Part shown: one piece after another, positions 10,941 through 20,279 of the stretch
Layout: the number at the start of each line of letters is the position of its first letter
Numbering within the stretch: the first letter of the stretch is position 1
Assembly: GCA_009746045.1 (NCBI GenBank)
Contig: RPFO01000027.1
Coordinates: 1,808,202 to 1,872,201 of the forward strand
DNA: 64,000 nucleotides
From: Mesostigma viride
Lineage: Eukaryota; Streptophyta; Mesostigmatophyceae; Mesostigmatales; Mesostigmataceae
Direction: 5' to 3'
The notes under the pieces: model-generated
Database searches by the model: none
What the model saw: only the letters and a program-made list of their open reading frames with translations
What the model was told of the DNA's origin: nothing
Position numbers and translations under genes: made by a program

Positions 10941-11046
10941 CGCATCGATCCCTGGCATGGCAGTAGAAGGGTCGTCGGATCCACGCGCGGCTGCGCATCG
11001 ATCCCTGGCATGGCAGTAGAAGGGTCGTCGGATCCACGCGCGGCTG
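10941..11046. repeat. 53-bp tandem duplication
   Basis: Two identical 53-bp units (starting CGCATCGATCCCTGGCATGG at 10941 and 10994) lie head to tail inside the LTR element. Confidence 0.85.
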
Positions 11047-11161
11047 CGGTGGATAGATGGCCGGCTCGATCCAAAGCCGAACCGTGCCGATCATACAGGA
11101 GCTAGATATAATTAAGAAGAGTATGGTATCATAAAGAAGTGTAGTGGACCAGTACAAGTAC

Positions 11162-11677
11162 TTAGTAGATAAAAGGTAGGTATAGTAAAGAAGTATATGG
11201 TATTATTAGTAGCCCTCTGGTTTCATACGCCCTGCGACCCCTCCCCTTCCCCCGGGGACGACGCGTCCACGCGATCGTCCAATTACTGCCAAGGAGTAAA
11301 GGATGCTGGACCGGCGGGCGCTCGTGTGTAATGCGATGTGCCCTATACTCGCTGTCAGGGCACCACAAGGAACCATCGGGAAACCAAACCACTCGCCGGC
11401 GCACGCGAATGTCCACATCCTGCGCGTCCAAAGTCGAGCCCAATGATGATGTCCGCTGCGCCCAGCGGTGCGATGGTCGCAGCCAGGTCGAACGGGGTGC
11501 CTTGCAGTACACCTTTGATATCTGCCAGACCGGGCGATTGGTGTTGGCGACCATCCGAGTGGGGCAGATGCACGGCCGTCCGGTGTGGGGGCTGTGCATC
11601 AGTCCCAGCCGGCGCACCAGTGCCGCGTTGATGAAGGACATGGAAGCGCCTGTGTCGACCAAAAACTTGACATCCAT
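11162..11677 (-). CDS. Retropepsin region of the gag-protease LTR element
   Basis: The start of the ORF reads KFLVDTGASMSFIN, the active-site signature of aspartic retropepsins (D-T-G-A), followed by a hydrophobic strand pattern. In the family this enzyme cleaves Gag and Pol in the virus-like particle. It lies downstream of gag on the same strand, separated from it by a later LINE insertion (12146-13214). The flap and the ILG-type second strand are not clear. No RT follows. The region is treated as fossil. Confidence 0.65.
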   Translation of the reverse strand: MDVKFLVDTGASMSFINAALVRRLGLMHSPHTGRPCICPTRMVANTNRPVWQISKVYCKAPRSTWLRPSHRWAQRTSSLGSTLDAQDVDIRVRRRVVWFPDGSLWCPDSEYRAHRITHERPPVQHPLLLGSNWTIAWTRRPRGKGRGRRAYETRGLLIIPYTSLLYLPFIY

Positions 11678-11863
11678 GACGGTTGGTTGGCCGTGTCTGA
11701 ATATATTATTACATTCTCATATATAAAATATCCCATTACCGCCAACGGTACCCTATATAAAACCACTAGTGCTAGACGCCTAATAGTAATTTCCCATTAC
11801 CGCCAACGGCGTCTATGCAGGGGGTCAGTGTATGATTCCAAACACCCCCCTTACTGCTGATAG

Positions 11864-11974
11864 CATGATAACAGGGTGACCTGCTACGGTGCAGGACCAA
11901 TGCACCCTTCGTACTACTGACATCATGATAACAGGGTGACCTGCTACTGTGCAGGACCAATGCACCCTTGGTAT
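11864..11974. repeat. About 60-bp tandem duplication
   Basis: CATGATAACAGGGTGACCTG and the sequence after it occur twice (near 11864 and 11924) with a few differences, inside the LTR element between protease and the LINE insertion. Confidence 0.75.
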
Positions 11975-12145
11975 TTGGTACAGATGTGGGGCAAAACAGA
12001 CACCCCCCCCTTGCCCTACACAGGTGGGCATTCTCAGAATGGCTAAGGTGGCCAGCCACTACATAGGACTGGAAAAGCGCACCGAAATGAACATATTATA
12101 AAAATATAATTATTAGTTAAATATACTAATATAGTAATATATATT

Positions 12146-13214
12146 CATTGAGAATGATAGATTACGGAGGTGAGATAGGCATGCAACATAAGGAAAAACC
12201 CGAGAACTGGGAGAATAACCCTGAAGAAATTAATAGTAATCTGACACAGACATCCAAGGATCACGCCAGCGGCACAAGGGACAACTAACTATACATACAT
12301 CACAAAACTACACGCAGCAACAGCGCTGCCGGCCCACCATGCAGGCCTGGAAGGAATCTAGACCGCATGGGTCGCGACAAAGTCGGCCCGGGTGCGGCGG
12401 AATAACACATCAGCCACGGTGCGAGTGAGGGCGAGTGACAGACGCTGCCGCCAATACGAGGACCACGTGCGGGCCGACCACGGGGCGGTCTGACCCTCGA
12501 GGTCGAGGCGGTCTTCACGGCGCTGGCAGCACTCGTGGAAAAACTCCGCTGTCTTGGGGCCCATGGCCCCGAACTCCTCAAGGACAAAGGGGATGACCCG
12601 GTGGGGCCCCACATTGCCGTAGGAGGCAAACTTGTCGCGCTCAGCCACAGCGGCAGCAGCGCCGGCATCCACAGCCGCCCGGAGGATGTGGCGACCGGAA
12701 AGCGGCCGAGCCACGGAGACATCGATGAGCAGGTGGCAACCCTGCCCGTCGTAGTCAAGCACGGTAATGTCGGGGCGGTGGTTGGGTGAGTAGAGGGCGG
12801 CCCCATCCGCGTCCTCGCACTTAATTAATGGTGGAGTGGGGAAAGACCGACCGAACCATGGCACACACCACCCGGAGGAGAGCGGTATGGAGATAGAGGA
12901 ACCAGTTCTGGTTCTGCTGGCCACCCATGCACGCGATGTAGTGCGTCCCAGTAGTATCCAGAGCAAGCCCGCAGCTGCCGCAGGACGCACCCGCCGTGAT
13001 GAGAGGTTGCGGGGCAAAGAGCTGGTGGCGGAGAGCGATGGCGTAAAGGGCCGGAACCAGTGTGAACAAAGGGCTCATGGGGAGGGCGCGCAGGAATGCG
13101 GACCCCACGCTCCCCTCAAGGGAAACGGAGTGAAGCCAAGCCTTCCCCTGATCGTTCAAGCTCGCATGCAGACCCATCCAGTCGGCACAGTGTAGTATAC
13201 CCGCGTAGGTCTTC
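12146..13214 (-). mobile_element. LINE-2-family copy C, 5'-truncated, complete 3' end
   Basis: The 1069-bp insertion is flanked by the 14-bp duplication TAGTAATATATATT (12132-12145 and 13215-13228). In sense orientation it starts inside the linker before the zinc knuckle and ends ...CATTCTCAATG directly against AATATATATT. It is nearly identical to the copy at 38035-38852 where the two overlap. It sits between gag and protease of the host LTR element and shows a small TTAA-containing insertion relative to copy F that splits its frame. Confidence 0.88.
12358..13017 (-). pseudogene. LINE-2 C-terminal domain: zinc knuckle and REL endonuclease
   Basis: Seen in order: CGSCGLALDTTGTHYIAC (C-x2-C-x9-H-x3-C knuckle), then NHRPDITVLDYDG...HLLIDVSVARP, the PD...D arrangement of restriction-like (REL) endonucleases found at the C-terminus of R2, R4 and NeSL-type LINEs, then FASYGNVGPHRVIPFVLEEF and an Arg-rich end. 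In the family the endonuclease nicks the target to prime reverse transcription. The copy is 5'-truncated, and relative to copy F a 4-bp gain (ATTAATTAAG versus ATCAAG) shifts the frame between knuckle and endonuclease, so it is not functional. Confidence 0.75.
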
Positions 13215-13320
13215 TAGTAATATATATTATAGTATACTTCCCAGCGGCAGACTCGTAACCGGCCACTGCTGGTGACTCAAAGGTCGCACGCTGTCCGGAG
13301 GCTAGTCGTGAGCCTCGATC

Positions 13321-14823
13321 TCATTGACCGCGCGCAGCACGCCCTTGGTAGAACTCATCGCTGGCGGCCGCGGCTGCTGGTGCTGAGTCGTGAACTGCCG
13401 GGCCTGCTGGCGCCCGCTCGTCCGCGTTGCGGGGCTTTTCCCTTGGGCCGGAGGAGTCCGGGCGACTGCCGAACGCCGGGCCTGAAAACCTGGGCTCGGT
13501 CTCCCCCGTGCCACGTCCAGCGTGCCTGCTACGGAGTTTGGGGCAGTCGCGCTTGAGGTGACCCACCTCAAAGCACATGAAGCAACGGGCTTTACTCGCG
13601 TCGATGGCGTTGAGGCCAGGGTCAGCGTTCCCGTCCTCCAGGTCATCGGGGGAGTCCTCGTTCCCCTCGCCGTCGTGCGGGGGACCTGATCGGAAGAAAC
13701 GACGCACCGATGGTGCGCGCCCGCGAGCCACGACGTCGGCCACCTGCAGAAGATACCTCTGGATATTCAAGATGTCCCACTCCTCCCAAGGGACCTCAGC
13801 GTAGTGCTTGAATACCTCGTCCTGCAGCTCGGGACAGAGTGCCTCGATGAACCTGATCTTGTACTCATACCAGGTCATGTCGGTCAGATAGGCGGCGCTG
13901 GACTCAAACTTGGATAGGAACTCGCGGTACGGAGTGGCTCCCTGGTGCAGCTTGCCGAATGCGAGTCGCTCGTGGATTACAACATCTGGGGGCACCAGCT
14001 TGCAGCGCACCCGGTCCATCAGCTCCTCCACGGTTTGCGGGTACGATTGGGATGCGATGCTCTCACAATTTAGGATGCTCACCACCGAGGGGTCCATGCA
14101 GGTGTTAACGACATGCGGGATGAGATCGCAGGTGGCCAGTTCCCAACTGTGATGGTTACACCAGACGGTATACTGCTGTTGCCACATGCGCCCCCATTCG
14201 TCAATCTCCCGCGGTTTCATGTCCGCGTGCAGCTTGGGAACATTCTTGAACGTGGGCATCGGTGGGGCCTTCACCGTATTAGGCTTGGGCCCACCGACCT
14301 CCCGGTAGGCGATGGAGCCAAAGGCTGGAGGCTGCGACCGGGGGAGAGATCCGGATCTGGTCGGCGTACCGTGCGTCCGCCGCACCTGTACCGACGAGGG
14401 GTGTTCATACCCCGGGCCATCCAAGGCCACTCTGCTGAAATTCAGGTTGCTGACGACCGCTGGCGAGTGAACCATGCTGCTGCTCTGCCCCCGAGGTTGC
14501 TGCAATTGCTGCTGCGGTTGCTGCTGCTGCTGCTGCGGTAGTTGCTGCTGCTGCTGCGGTTGCTGCTGCTGCTGCTGCTGGAAACCCTGCTGCTGCTGCT
14601 GCTGCTGCCGCCGTTGCTGCTGCTGGAAACCCTGCGGCTGCTGTTGCTGTTGCTGCTGCTGCCGTTGCTGCTGCTGGAAACCCTGCTGGAGCATCTCCTG
14701 GCTGCGCCCGTCCCCCCCTTGTTCCACCCTGGAGTCTGGACTGTCATCATCTGATGAATCTCTGCGGCCCTGGTCTCTATGTAGATCGTGGGGAGCCTTC
14801 CGCAGGTCTCTCCATGACCTCAC
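13321..14823 (-). CDS. Gag of the Gypsy-like element, with polyglutamine
   Basis: The 500-residue ORF forms the capsid and nucleocapsid of the element. Residues about 45-110 are glutamine runs encoded by CAG/CAA repeats. Residues about 205-375 have the helical Retrotrans_gag pattern (EIDEWGRMWQQQYTVWC ... YREFLSKFESSAAYLTDMTW). A CCHC knuckle CFMCFEVGHLKRDC follows at about residue 425. The ORF looks whole over this length. Protease lies downstream on the same strand. The CTG-rich complement of the glutamine tract gives spurious Cys- and Leu-rich ORFs on the plus strand. Confidence 0.8.
   Translation of the reverse strand: MRSWRDLRKAPHDLHRDQGRRDSSDDDSPDSRVEQGGDGRSQEMLQQGFQQQQRQQQQQQQQPQGFQQQQRRQQQQQQQGFQQQQQQQPQQQQQLPQQQQQQPQQQLQQPRGQSSSMVHSPAVVSNLNFSRVALDGPGYEHPSSVQVRRTHGTPTRSGSLPRSQPPAFGSIAYREVGGPKPNTVKAPPMPTFKNVPKLHADMKPREIDEWGRMWQQQYTVWCNHHSWELATCDLIPHVVNTCMDPSVVSILNCESIASQSYPQTVEELMDRVRCKLVPPDVVIHERLAFGKLHQGATPYREFLSKFESSAAYLTDMTWYEYKIRFIEALCPELQDEVFKHYAEVPWEEWDILNIQRYLLQVADVVARGRAPSVRRFFRSGPPHDGEGNEDSPDDLEDGNADPGLNAIDASKARCFMCFEVGHLKRDCPKLRSRHAGRGTGETEPRFSGPAFGSRPDSSGPREKPRNADERAPAGPAVHDSAPAAAAASDEFYQGRAARGQ
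14478..14700. repeat. CAG/CTG trinucleotide tract inside gag
   Basis: CTGCTG runs (CAG on the coding strand), broken by units encoding GFQQQQ, make a length-variable polyglutamine segment of the Gag ORF. Confidence 0.9.
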
Positions 14824-15026
14824 CTGTACCTGTCCCTACTTGGACGTGCGGTGGTACCTCTACCACCTCTATACCTTGCTCGTGGTTGTCTACCTGTTCT
14901 ATCTCTCTGTTGACAGGTTCTCTCCGTCTTCGTGGCATGATGCTCGTACCGATACCTTACACTGCAGGCAACACCTCCCCAGTGAGAGAGGGAGAGAGAG
15001 AAAGAGAGCAACCACGTACTATATAT

Positions 15027-16139
15027 CCAGCAGGCCTGTTCTCCCGTCCGTGCCGCTCAGGCGGTACAGCGCCACCTCCCTCGCGGCACTCCCTCGGTCG
15101 CCTCCGTTCAATCTCCCGCCGCATTCCCTGCTCGCGTCATCGATAAACACCAGAAAACCTACGCGGGTATTCTGCACACGGCTGATTGGATTGCTCTTTT
15201 CGCGGACCTCAACGCCCAGGGACGTGCGTGGCTGTTCTCGCTTTCCTTGCGGAGTGTGGGCTCGGCGTATGTACCTTCGTGCTCTTCCCATGGCCCCCCC
15301 ATTCGCCTTGGCTCCCAGCCACTACTCGGTGGCGCTCCGGCACCAGCTATTTGCCCCGCAGCCTCTTGTTCCGGCCGGGCGGCCTTGTGGTAGCTGTGGG
15401 CAGCCGCTGGATCCCACGGGGACTCACTACCTTGCCTGCATGGGGGGCCAACAGAATCAGAATTGGTATTTGTATTTGCACACTGTCCTCCTGACGGTGG
15501 TGCTCGCCATGATTCGGTCGGTTTTCCCCCACGCGAACATCCGGTCCGAGGATGCGGATGGCGCTGCCTTCTATTCCCCCAACCACCGGCCTGACATCGT
15601 GGTGCTGGACTTTGAGGGGGGTGGCCGGCATCTGCTTATTGACGTTTCGGTGGCGCGGCCCTTGGCTCTTAGCCACGTGGCTGGGGCCTCCCTCACGGCA
15701 GGTTACACGGCGGACCGGGCGGAGCGGGCCAAGCTCCTGGCCTACGGCGACGTCGGGCACCATCGTGTGGTGCCCTTTGTCCTGGAGGAGTTTGGGGCCA
15801 TGGGGCCCCTGACCTCCGCCTTCTTCAAGGAGTGTTGCCGGCTCCGGGAGGATCGGCTGGACCTGGAGGGCCAGCGGGCCCCATGGTCGGCGCGGACCTG
15901 GACGTCATATTGGCGTCAGCGCTTGTCGGTGGCGCTGACTCGGGCCATGGCTGACATCATGCTCCGCCGTACGCGGGCTGATTTTGCGGTGCAGCAGGGC
16001 TATTAGGTTCCTCCCGTTAGGCGTTTCCATTGGTCTTATCGTAGTATAGAGCTTTGACATGGCTCTGTATATAGGTTTATAGCTGGGCGTTTGCTTTGGT
16101 TTGAGTGATTTCACTCTGCTGTAAGTAATTATATTTTTA
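15027..16139 (+). mobile_element. LINE-1-family copy B, 5'-truncated
   Basis: The copy matches 39214-40322 closely. It starts at ATCCAGCAGGCCTG, next to TACTATAT, and ends with the family 3' terminus TAAGTAATTATATTTTTA followed by ATATATATTAA. No long target duplication is clear beyond (AT)n. It lies in the leader of the Gypsy-like element. Relative to copy D it has a 4-base gain (GTATGTAC versus GTAC) upstream of the knuckle that shifts the frame, so it is dead. An apparent 510-aa plus-strand ORF at 14474-16006 is the antisense of gag run into this LINE and is not a gene. Confidence 0.85.
15262..16006 (+). pseudogene. LINE-1 REL endonuclease fragment (copy B)
   Basis: The translated segment contains LRALPMAPPFALAPSHYS, the knuckle CGSCGQPLDPTGTHYLAC and the endonuclease core RPDIVVLDFEGGG...LLIDVSVARP, ending ...RRTRADFAVQQGY. 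It is the same protein end as in copies D and E. It is 5'-truncated and frame-shifted upstream. Confidence 0.75.
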
Positions 16140-16368
16140 ATATATATTAATTTTAATATATATAGGACCTAGTACTATTCCCTAGTAGTAATCCCCTCTA
16201 TTGTCTGCTAGAGCCAATGGTCAGCTGGGAGAAGGTAACTGTAACTGCGGTCCCCACCTCCTGACTGCTGTCTCCCTTGCTGTGCGTGGGTACGTGGCTT
16301 AGAGCATTCACGAGTGGTGTGCATAACCTCTGGCAATGGCATGTGCTCCCTAACAAACCTATCTGCAT

Positions 16369-16560
16369 CTATGATGTTATCAAACCCCTTCCATCTAGCA
16401 TTAGAACCCTAGACATTATCTTATCTTTGATATACTCTTCACACGTCTTCCAACTATAAAATATGGCTGGTCTACCCTCACCCCCGTCATGGGCTACTGC
16501 ATAGTAAGGAAATCCAGACTGTCCACCCTTATTTATCCTTCGCTTCCCTTTCAAAGACAT
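16369..16560 (-). CDS. RNase H1 N-terminal (viroplasmin-like) domain ORF
   Basis: A 63-residue ORF upstream of gag and on the same strand reads GFPYYAVAHDGGEGRPAIFYSWKTCEEYIKD. This matches the RNA:DNA hybrid-binding domain of RNase H1 and caulimovirus viroplasmin (YYAVxxG...GIYxSWxEC...V). It sits in the leader of the gag-protease element, between the LINE copy B insertion and the 5' LTR. The domain could bind RNA:DNA hybrids. Whether it is a separate ORF, an upstream exon or a captured piece cannot be told from sequence alone. Confidence 0.6.
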   Translation of the reverse strand: MSLKGKRRINKGGQSGFPYYAVAHDGGEGRPAIFYSWKTCEEYIKDKIMSRVLMLDGRGLITS

Positions 16561-17338
16561 ATTGCGTAGTAGGCTAGCATACGCTGGCGAGAAGAAGAAA
16601 AGGGCTAGCAGGAGCTTGCAAGACAGAAAAGAAAAGGGATCCCCAAGGATACCTCTAAGTGCAGTGATAAACGCAACGAGGGAGGAGGACAGACTCTAAC
16701 ACAACACACGCCCAAGCTCTACGCGAACAAGGGCTCAGTACACTGGTCCCCTCCGCGGGGCTCACATAGGTAAGCACCGTCAAACATAATCGGCCACAGC
16801 CCGACGGTACCTACCCCAAGACCCGTTGCAGGTCACACAACGATGGGTGCCTCCGCGGCCCCACATATCTCAAACAACATGGAAACGCCTACAGAGAGCA
16901 CAACATCAATCATAAACCCCCTCTACGCGTGCAGTCCCGGGAAGAAGGCAAGCGTCTAAGCAAAGAACACTAAACTAGGGGACGTACCATAACCAATGTC
17001 GTTGAGAACCCCTGAGCTGGCCGCCGTCGAGTGTCGTTGAGAGCCGGAGCTCTACCGCCACTAGAAGTCGTTGAAAACAGGGGTAATGGCCGCTACTGCC
17101 TATGGCACCTCACCACAGGGCTATGACTAGCCCCGCCGAGTATCCCGGACTGGCCGCTTACTGCCTAGGTCGTCGTTGAATCCCTTTACGGGCTGGCCGC
17201 CGACCTGTCAGCAATCGTTGAATTCCGGAACCTCTATCTACACTAAGCACCGCCTTGCTATCCTAACTAGCTGGCTACACTAGCTCTCTCCGCGAGAGTT
17301 AGCTAACCTCTCCAGCACATTTTCCCTCCGATAACCAG

Positions 17339-18006
17339 TGTTACGTGCCAACCCAGGTCCCTAGCCTGACTGAGTGACGTAGCGAAAGATCCTCCATGCC
17401 GGAATTAGGAATAATCAAGGTGGCCTAATGCAGATTGCGCTTCACGACTGGGGTCGTGAGATATCTGGCACCGCGACTTGATGCCAAGCTAATTAATACA
17501 CACTTATAATGGCTAGCAATACCAATTACAAATGGATAGTTGCCCCAGGTTTAATATGAAGGCGTCATCGCACTTAACATTCATCAAACCAAGAGGACGA
17601 GACTCTCGTCCTCGGACCAATTTCACCTAGGTCTGCCACTAAGCTGGCAAAGGGCGCCGACATATGGCGCCGACCTTCCCAAGCAGGCAATCCACACAAG
17701 ATCTCGGGTCGACATCGACCCTCGCCTACAGAATCCACGCATGAGTACAATATCTCAACCAGTTATAAAGTACGCAGCGCGGCGCGACTGCACCGGCCCC
17801 TAGAGGATCGCATACAACAACCTAGGCCCAAAATAACTGGCCCGAATCACACAAACTATCATATTTCCATACAAAAGTCCTGACTAAGGGACGATTCCCA
17901 AATTAAGTCCCGAAATAAGTCCCAAAGTCCTACGGACTATGACAACAAGCCAAAGTACATAATTTATTCCATTGTTGCGTCCGTGCTAAAGGGCCGGCAC
18001 GCAACA
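17339..18006 (-). repeat. 5' LTR of the gag-protease element
   Basis: 668-bp partner of 7154-7815, followed by the GCCAT duplication at 18007-18011. Confidence 0.9.
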
Positions 18007-18256
18007 GCCATCGCCACCACGGGCAGAATCAGCAGCATTTTCTGCTGCAGGCTGCCTCCTTCCTCTCCCCCTCCGTCCACGCTTCCCCGTGCAGGTTCAG
18101 ACGCATTGTAGCTGCATGGGTCATCACTGTCGCTGCTAGGTGGAGCCACATCCTCTTGGCTACCATTATCACTGCCGCTGCAGATGGAGGAATCAGTTTC
18201 TGCTGCAGGCTGCTTACCCCTCCTCTTCCTTGGTGCAGGCATGCCATCCTCGCTGC
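18007..18256 (-). mobile_element. Old CACTA relic, coding piece beyond the LTR insertion
   Basis: The minus strand reads MPAPRKRRGKQPAAE...YNASEPARGSVDGGG. Its (N/Y)xAEP(A/T/S)RG unit is repeated twice more across the LTR insertion at 6969-7153 (YAAEPTRGN, NVAEPSRGD). The two sides are therefore one decayed transposase C-terminal region, and the frame does not run through cleanly. Confidence 0.5.
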
Positions 18257-18258
18257 CA

Positions 18259-18317
18259 CACTAGGAACGGAGTGTTGACAAACTTTGTTTGTCAAGAATT
18301 GTCGAATAGTTCTAGTG
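18259..18317. mobile_element. 59-bp palindromic CACTA-end remnant
   Basis: CACTAGGAAC at the left and the inverted GTTCTAGTG at the right enclose TTGACAAAC/GTTTGTCAA. It looks like the two ends of a CACTA element with almost everything between lost. TTGACAAA is also the unit of the array at 35207-35410. No matching 3-bp duplication is clear. Confidence 0.4.
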
Positions 18318-18338
18318 TGACCCGCTGGCTTCGCACAG

Positions 18339-18772
18339 TCGTGGTTCTCTGAACATAGTTTCTTTATAGTGAGATGGAAGGGTAGCCGCTATATAGCTAG
18401 GTTATTGGGTTCACGTGACATACCTTTTGAGGCCGGTGCGGCCTGATCCGGATCAGTCGTGGCCAAAGCTTTGGCCAGTTTTTCTTGGCCAGGTGGCAGG
18501 AGCTACGTTGAGATATAAACCTGCCACTGTCTAGGTTTCTTGGCTCATGGCGTAGTGATTAACTAGATCTAGATTCTTTCTCTCACGCAATATGTGACCT
18601 AATAGCCCCGGCAGCCTTACGTAAGCTGCCGGCAATTAGAACGCCACATTGCGTCATTTGTTCAGACGCAACATTTGCGTGGCGAAAAAATGCCGTCCGG
18701 GCCAAGGCCGCATGACACGCAAAAAAGGACAAAAACAAACCCACCTAGCTAAGGTCGGCCTCTTTTCTTTTC
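18339..18772 (+). repeat. DIRS repeat A1
   Basis: 434 bp, nearly identical to the two parts of A2 at 22893-23049 and 24530-24808. It contains the near-palindrome CCGGCAGCCTTACGTAAGCT. Confidence 0.85.
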
Positions 18773-18859
18773 ACGAGGGCGGCGACAGCAAGCCAGGGGA
18801 AACGAACCTCTGGTTTGACGAACCTGTACTGTCGGAGCCATTTTTGGCCCTGAGCAGCA

Positions 18860-19909
18860 ATGCCGAAGGGGCGCAAAGCTACAGGAGGGCAGGCAGCGCG
18901 CGGGGAGGACGGGACGCCCACACCGCGGGCTGCTGCCGCCAGTCACGCGCCAGTCGCCTTCAGCGCCAAAAAGAAGCAGCTCGCCACTCTGCTCGCCAAG
19001 TGCATCAGCCCCGCAGAGGCGGTGGGGGCAGTCGAGCAGGTCTTCGGTGCCGAGGACTGGGTGACGGACGCCAGCTCGTGGAGCTCGAGCCAGCTGAAGT
19101 CTGTCGTGCAGTTGCTGCTGGCCGATCACGTTGATGTTGGCGACGTGTTGGACGCACGTGACCCAAACGGAACGTTGGTGGCAAAACTGCTGGCCGTGGC
19201 AGATCTCGCGGCGGACGAGGAGGAGGATCAGGCGCTGCCACCAACGACACCTGCGCAGCGAAAAATGGCCAAGCCGAAAGGCGCGGCCAAGGTTTCGGCA
19301 GGTGGGGGGGCTGTCGGAAAGGAAATGAGGGCGAGGTTGGCGACATTCGTTGGGGCACCTCCGGAAACCGAAAATCAGGACGACGAGGAGGACGAGGAGG
19401 GGGAGGTCGCAGCCGAGAAATTCATGCAAGGTTTGAAGGCAGCGCTGGGAGGAATGGAGGGGGCGGGAAGCCACTTCAAGGCCTCGAAAGGGGTGGCGCT
19501 GCCAAGCCGAGCCAAGAGCGTGAAATATCGGATTTCGGAGCGGGTGCTGCCGGGGGTGTTGGAGGACGCCAGCGACAATGGGATGGGAATCCGGTCGTGG
19601 GTCATGACGGTAAAGCCTGGAAATTGGCGGAACATGGAGAACAGGAAAATTGTCATGAACATTGCATTGGCCATGGACACCCTTCTCAAGGAGCTGGGCT
19701 CAGCAGCCGGGGAGCTTGTGGGCATGGAGTACCTAATGAGGGTGGTGGCGGCCTTGCTGCAGGTGGAGGGGCAAGGAGGGGGGGGTGGAAGGTGGCCAGC
19801 CACCTCCTGCCATTGGGGGAGGAGGCTGCACTGTCAGCCACCCCGGCTGTCAAGGCAGCTCTCCAAACTGCCATCCTCTTGGACAAGCTCAGCAAGGCTC
19901 AACAAGTAG
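18860..19909 (+). CDS. Gag-like first ORF of the DIRS-type element
   Basis: 349-residue ORF starting at ATG 18860, 88 bp past repeat A1. It begins basic (MPKGRKATGG), has an acidic stretch near residue 175 (DDEEDEEGE) and a helical middle, and has no zinc knuckle. DIRS elements usually carry a first ORF of this size and position that plays the Gag role. No named domain is recognisable, so function rests on position. Confidence 0.55.
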   Translation: MPKGRKATGGQAARGEDGTPTPRAAAASHAPVAFSAKKKQLATLLAKCISPAEAVGAVEQVFGAEDWVTDASSWSSSQLKSVVQLLLADHVDVGDVLDARDPNGTLVAKLLAVADLAADEEEDQALPPTTPAQRKMAKPKGAAKVSAGGGAVGKEMRARLATFVGAPPETENQDDEEDEEGEVAAEKFMQGLKAALGGMEGAGSHFKASKGVALPSRAKSVKYRISERVLPGVLEDASDNGMGIRSWVMTVKPGNWRNMENRKIVMNIALAMDTLLKELGSAAGELVGMEYLMRVVAALLQVEGQGGGGGRWPATSCHWGRRLHCQPPRLSRQLSKLPSSWTSSARLNK

Positions 19910-20279
19910 GGAAATAGAATCCCAGCGGGACCGCTCCCTTTTCCCGCTGCCATACCCACTTAGGCCAGCGTACACCGCGTGGGGCAGGGTGAGATCGGCA
20001 CGCCGGCGACAGCGTGCCACGCGCCGCCACCGCGAGTACACACTGCAATGCAAGGTAGTGCGTTGGCTTAATTGGCTGTGGGGAGGGGGGCAAGACCCTC
20101 CTCCTAACCCTAGAGGGGCGTGCTCTAAGGGGAGGGAGGAGGCCCTTGCGAGGGTCAAGAGGCACTGCACCTGGCACAGTCGCCGCGTAGGGGGCGTTGC
20201 GACAGGCCAGGAGCAAGAAGGTGCTGATGCAATATATGGGAAGCAGAATAAGTATGAACAACTGCGCGCGGACGCGGTG

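Larger units (their letters stand above)
7154..18006 (-). mobile_element. Gypsy-like LTR element with gag and protease only
   Basis: LTRs of 662 and 668 bp (7154-7815 and 17339-18006), each TGTTRCGTGCC...GGCACGCAACA, are flanked by the 5-bp target duplication GCCAT. The element reads on the minus strand: a purine tract (rich in G, about 7816-7832) borders the left LTR, and a TGGTTATCGGAGG primer-site-like sequence borders the right LTR. Parts seen in order are leader with an RNase H1 N-terminal-like ORF, gag, retropepsin, then 3.3 kb without recognisable coding. RT and integrase are not seen, so it looks non-autonomous. Three LINE insertions lie inside (copies at 10541, 12146 and 15027). The LTRs differ by roughly three substitutions and two small indels, so insertion was fairly recent. 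It is a fossil in the sense of lacking most of pol. Confidence 0.85.

Noticed and set aside
14474-16006. 510-aa plus-strand ORF beginning with a Cys-rich region
   Set aside because: Its first third is the antisense of the gag polyglutamine tract and the rest is LINE copy B; the junction is an accident of insertion.
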